From CAYVBE01 sp964448935 (GTDB lineage: Bacteria > Planctomycetota > Brocadiia > SM23-32): 8,109 nucleotides of DNA. Location of the stretch: positions 1 through 8,109 of the forward strand of contig CAYVBE010000187.1 in assembly GCA_964448935.1 (NCBI GenBank), given 5' to 3'. Shown piece by piece: positions 7,422-8,109 of this stretch; position 1 is the stretch's first letter; the number at the start of each line of letters is the position of its first letter. The notes under the pieces are model-generated. The model had not been told where the DNA came from. It did no database searches and saw only the letters and a list, made by a program, of their open reading frames with translations. Made by a program: the position numbers and the translations under genes.

Positions 7422-7622
7422 GCTTCTATCCCCTTTCGCTGCAGTTGTGAATAAACCTGCACCGGCCGTTCATCGAGGGGCGTCCCGGATGCGCGCTTAC
7501 CTGTCACAGATCGTTTCGAAACCGACCGGAACCCGGGTACGCGCTTCTCGACCGCTGCCGGCGCTCCATGAATGTGGAGGGTGCATTGCCCCATTCCCTG
7601 CGCGCGCAGCTCACAACATCCA
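7422..7622 (-). other. Long palindrome-rich leader before the HepT-like gene
   Basis: About 200 bases separate the predicted transcription start from the start codon. No convincing gene is seen. A reading frame crossing this stretch and entering the HepT-like gene out of frame lacks any recognisable domain and has an Arg/Ser-rich composition typical of a shadow. The stretch holds a 12-bp perfect palindrome CTGCGCGCGCAG (7598-7609), a hairpin CTCCA-6-TGGAG (7564-7579), palindromes GTTTCGAAAC (7513-7522) and ACCCGGGT (7531-7538), and a weaker hairpin at 7471-7491. They could be operators or a structured 5' leader, or could arise by chance in GC-rich DNA. Confidence 0.3.
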
Positions 7623-7628
7623 GCAATA

Positions 7629-7657
7629 ATCATAACGGTAGCCTGGCGGTTTGTCCA
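7629..7657 (-). promoter_or_regulatory. Predicted sigma-70-type promoter for the HepT-like gene
   Basis: Read on the minus strand, TGGACA (7652-7657, five of six matches to the -35 consensus) is followed by exactly 17 bases and then TATGAT (7629-7634, five of six matches to the -10). Transcription would start near 7622 and run into the HepT-like gene. It lies just downstream of the WD40 gene's stop, so the HepT-like gene can be expressed separately from it. Confidence 0.6.
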
Positions 7658-7680
7658 GCCTGAATTACGCCGGCGGAGCG

Positions 7681-8109
7681 TCACTTCGCCAAAGGCGTGC
7701 GGTAAACCGCTGCGGTCTCGTCTTCCGAAGCGGTTGCGAAGTACTTCCCGTCCGGGGAAAACCGCACACACCAGGCGTTCTCCGCGTGGTGGTCCATGTG
7801 GCACAGTTCTTCTCCGGTTTCGATTTCCCACAGGTGGGCCGTGCCGTTGCGCGTTCCCGTCAGAGCCAGGGTTCCGTCAGGGCTCAGGGCGGCCCCAATG
7901 ACTTCGCTTTCGTGTTCGAACGTCTGCAAGGACTCCCCCGTTTTCGCGTCCCATAGCACGGCGGCGCCGTCTGACGCCCCGGTCAATACCCGCCTGCCGT
8001 CGGAGGAGATGTCCACGCAGTAAGCGGCCCCCTGGTGATTCAGCGTATGGAGTCTGCTGCCGGTCGAAGGGTCCCAGACCACGGCCGTCCTGTCCTGGGA
8101 GGCCGTGAC
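7681..8109 (-). CDS. WD40-repeat protein, C-terminal part (partial at right edge)
   Basis: The frame is open to the right edge, so the 142 visible residues are the C-terminal end of a longer protein. A GTG at 8082 lies within a repeat and is not a credible start. Blade repeats of about 41 residues are visible: a partial one ending AVVWDPSTGSRLHTL; one containing VDISSDGRRVLTGASDGAAV and ending LWDAKTGESLQTF; one with GAALSPDGTLALTG ending HLWEIETGEELCHM; and a last one with RFSPDGKYFATASEDETAAV ending YRTPLAK. The SPDG turns and WD/WE ends are typical of bacterial WD40 propellers, which serve as protein-interaction scaffolds. In planctomycetes they are often fused to a serine/threonine kinase or another effector domain. 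The N-terminal domain is outside the window, so no function is assigned. It is a separate unit from the sugar operon, which runs in the opposite direction. Confidence 0.9.
   Translation of the reverse strand, partial: VTASQDRTAVVWDPSTGSRLHTLNHQGAAYCVDISSDGRRVLTGASDGAAVLWDAKTGESLQTFEHESEVIGAALSPDGTLALTGTRNGTAHLWEIETGEELCHMDHHAENAWCVRFSPDGKYFATASEDETAAVYRTPLAK

Noticed and set aside
7388..7831. A 147-codon minus-strand open frame covering the gap between the WD40 and HepT-like genes.
   Set aside because: It overlaps the end of the WD40 gene and the start of the HepT-like gene out of frame, and is Arg/Ser-rich with no family resemblance; the gap is better read as promoter and leader.
1..8109. 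CRISPR arrays, insertion sequences, tRNA genes and phage attachment sites.
   Set aside because: No regularly spaced direct repeats, transposase-like protein, tRNA-like cloverleaf or integrase was seen; the repetition in 4128-7059 and 7681-8109 is protein domain repetition.

Overview
The window reads as high-GC bacterial DNA from an environmental lineage with a large accessory sugar-degradation repertoire. The best guess is a planctomycete or another PVC-type or candidate-phylum bacterium. The guess rests on several Gfo/Idh/MocA oxidoreductases next to a xylose-isomerase-like epimerase, family-43-type glycosidase propellers, a WD40 protein and a DUF86/HepT-like protein. No rRNA or marker gene is present, so the taxonomy is inference only.

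Positions 1-7059 hold six plus-strand genes with gaps of only 14-45 bp, almost certainly one operon that began upstream of the window. In order they are: (1) the C-terminal end of a probable glycoside hydrolase-like protein, cut by the left edge; (2) a Gfo/Idh/MocA oxidoreductase with an EKP motif; (3) a sugar phosphate isomerase/epimerase with four recognisable metal ligands; (4) a second Gfo/Idh/MocA oxidoreductase with NKT in place of EKP; (5) a one-propeller GH43-like lipoprotein; (6) an exported protein with two GH43-like propellers. Genes 5 and 6 are tandem paralogues. The layout suggests outer enzymes or binding proteins acting on a glycan or glycoside, and cytoplasmic enzymes oxidising and isomerising the sugar. 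No transporter or regulator gene lies in the window, and the substrate cannot be read from the sequence.

Positions 7080-8109 hold two minus-strand genes convergent to the operon. One is a 113-residue HepT/DUF86-like protein that has lost the usual RNase motif and has no nucleotidyltransferase partner. The other is the C-terminal end of a WD40-repeat protein cut by the right edge. The 259 bp between them contain a good sigma-70-type promoter on the minus strand and a leader of about 200 nt with several small palindromes.

The main points of interest are the active-site changes in all three propellers, the likely pseudoenzyme lipoprotein, the oxidoreductase-isomerase-oxidoreductase cassette, which recalls oxidation-first deglycosylation, and the degenerate orphan HepT-like protein.
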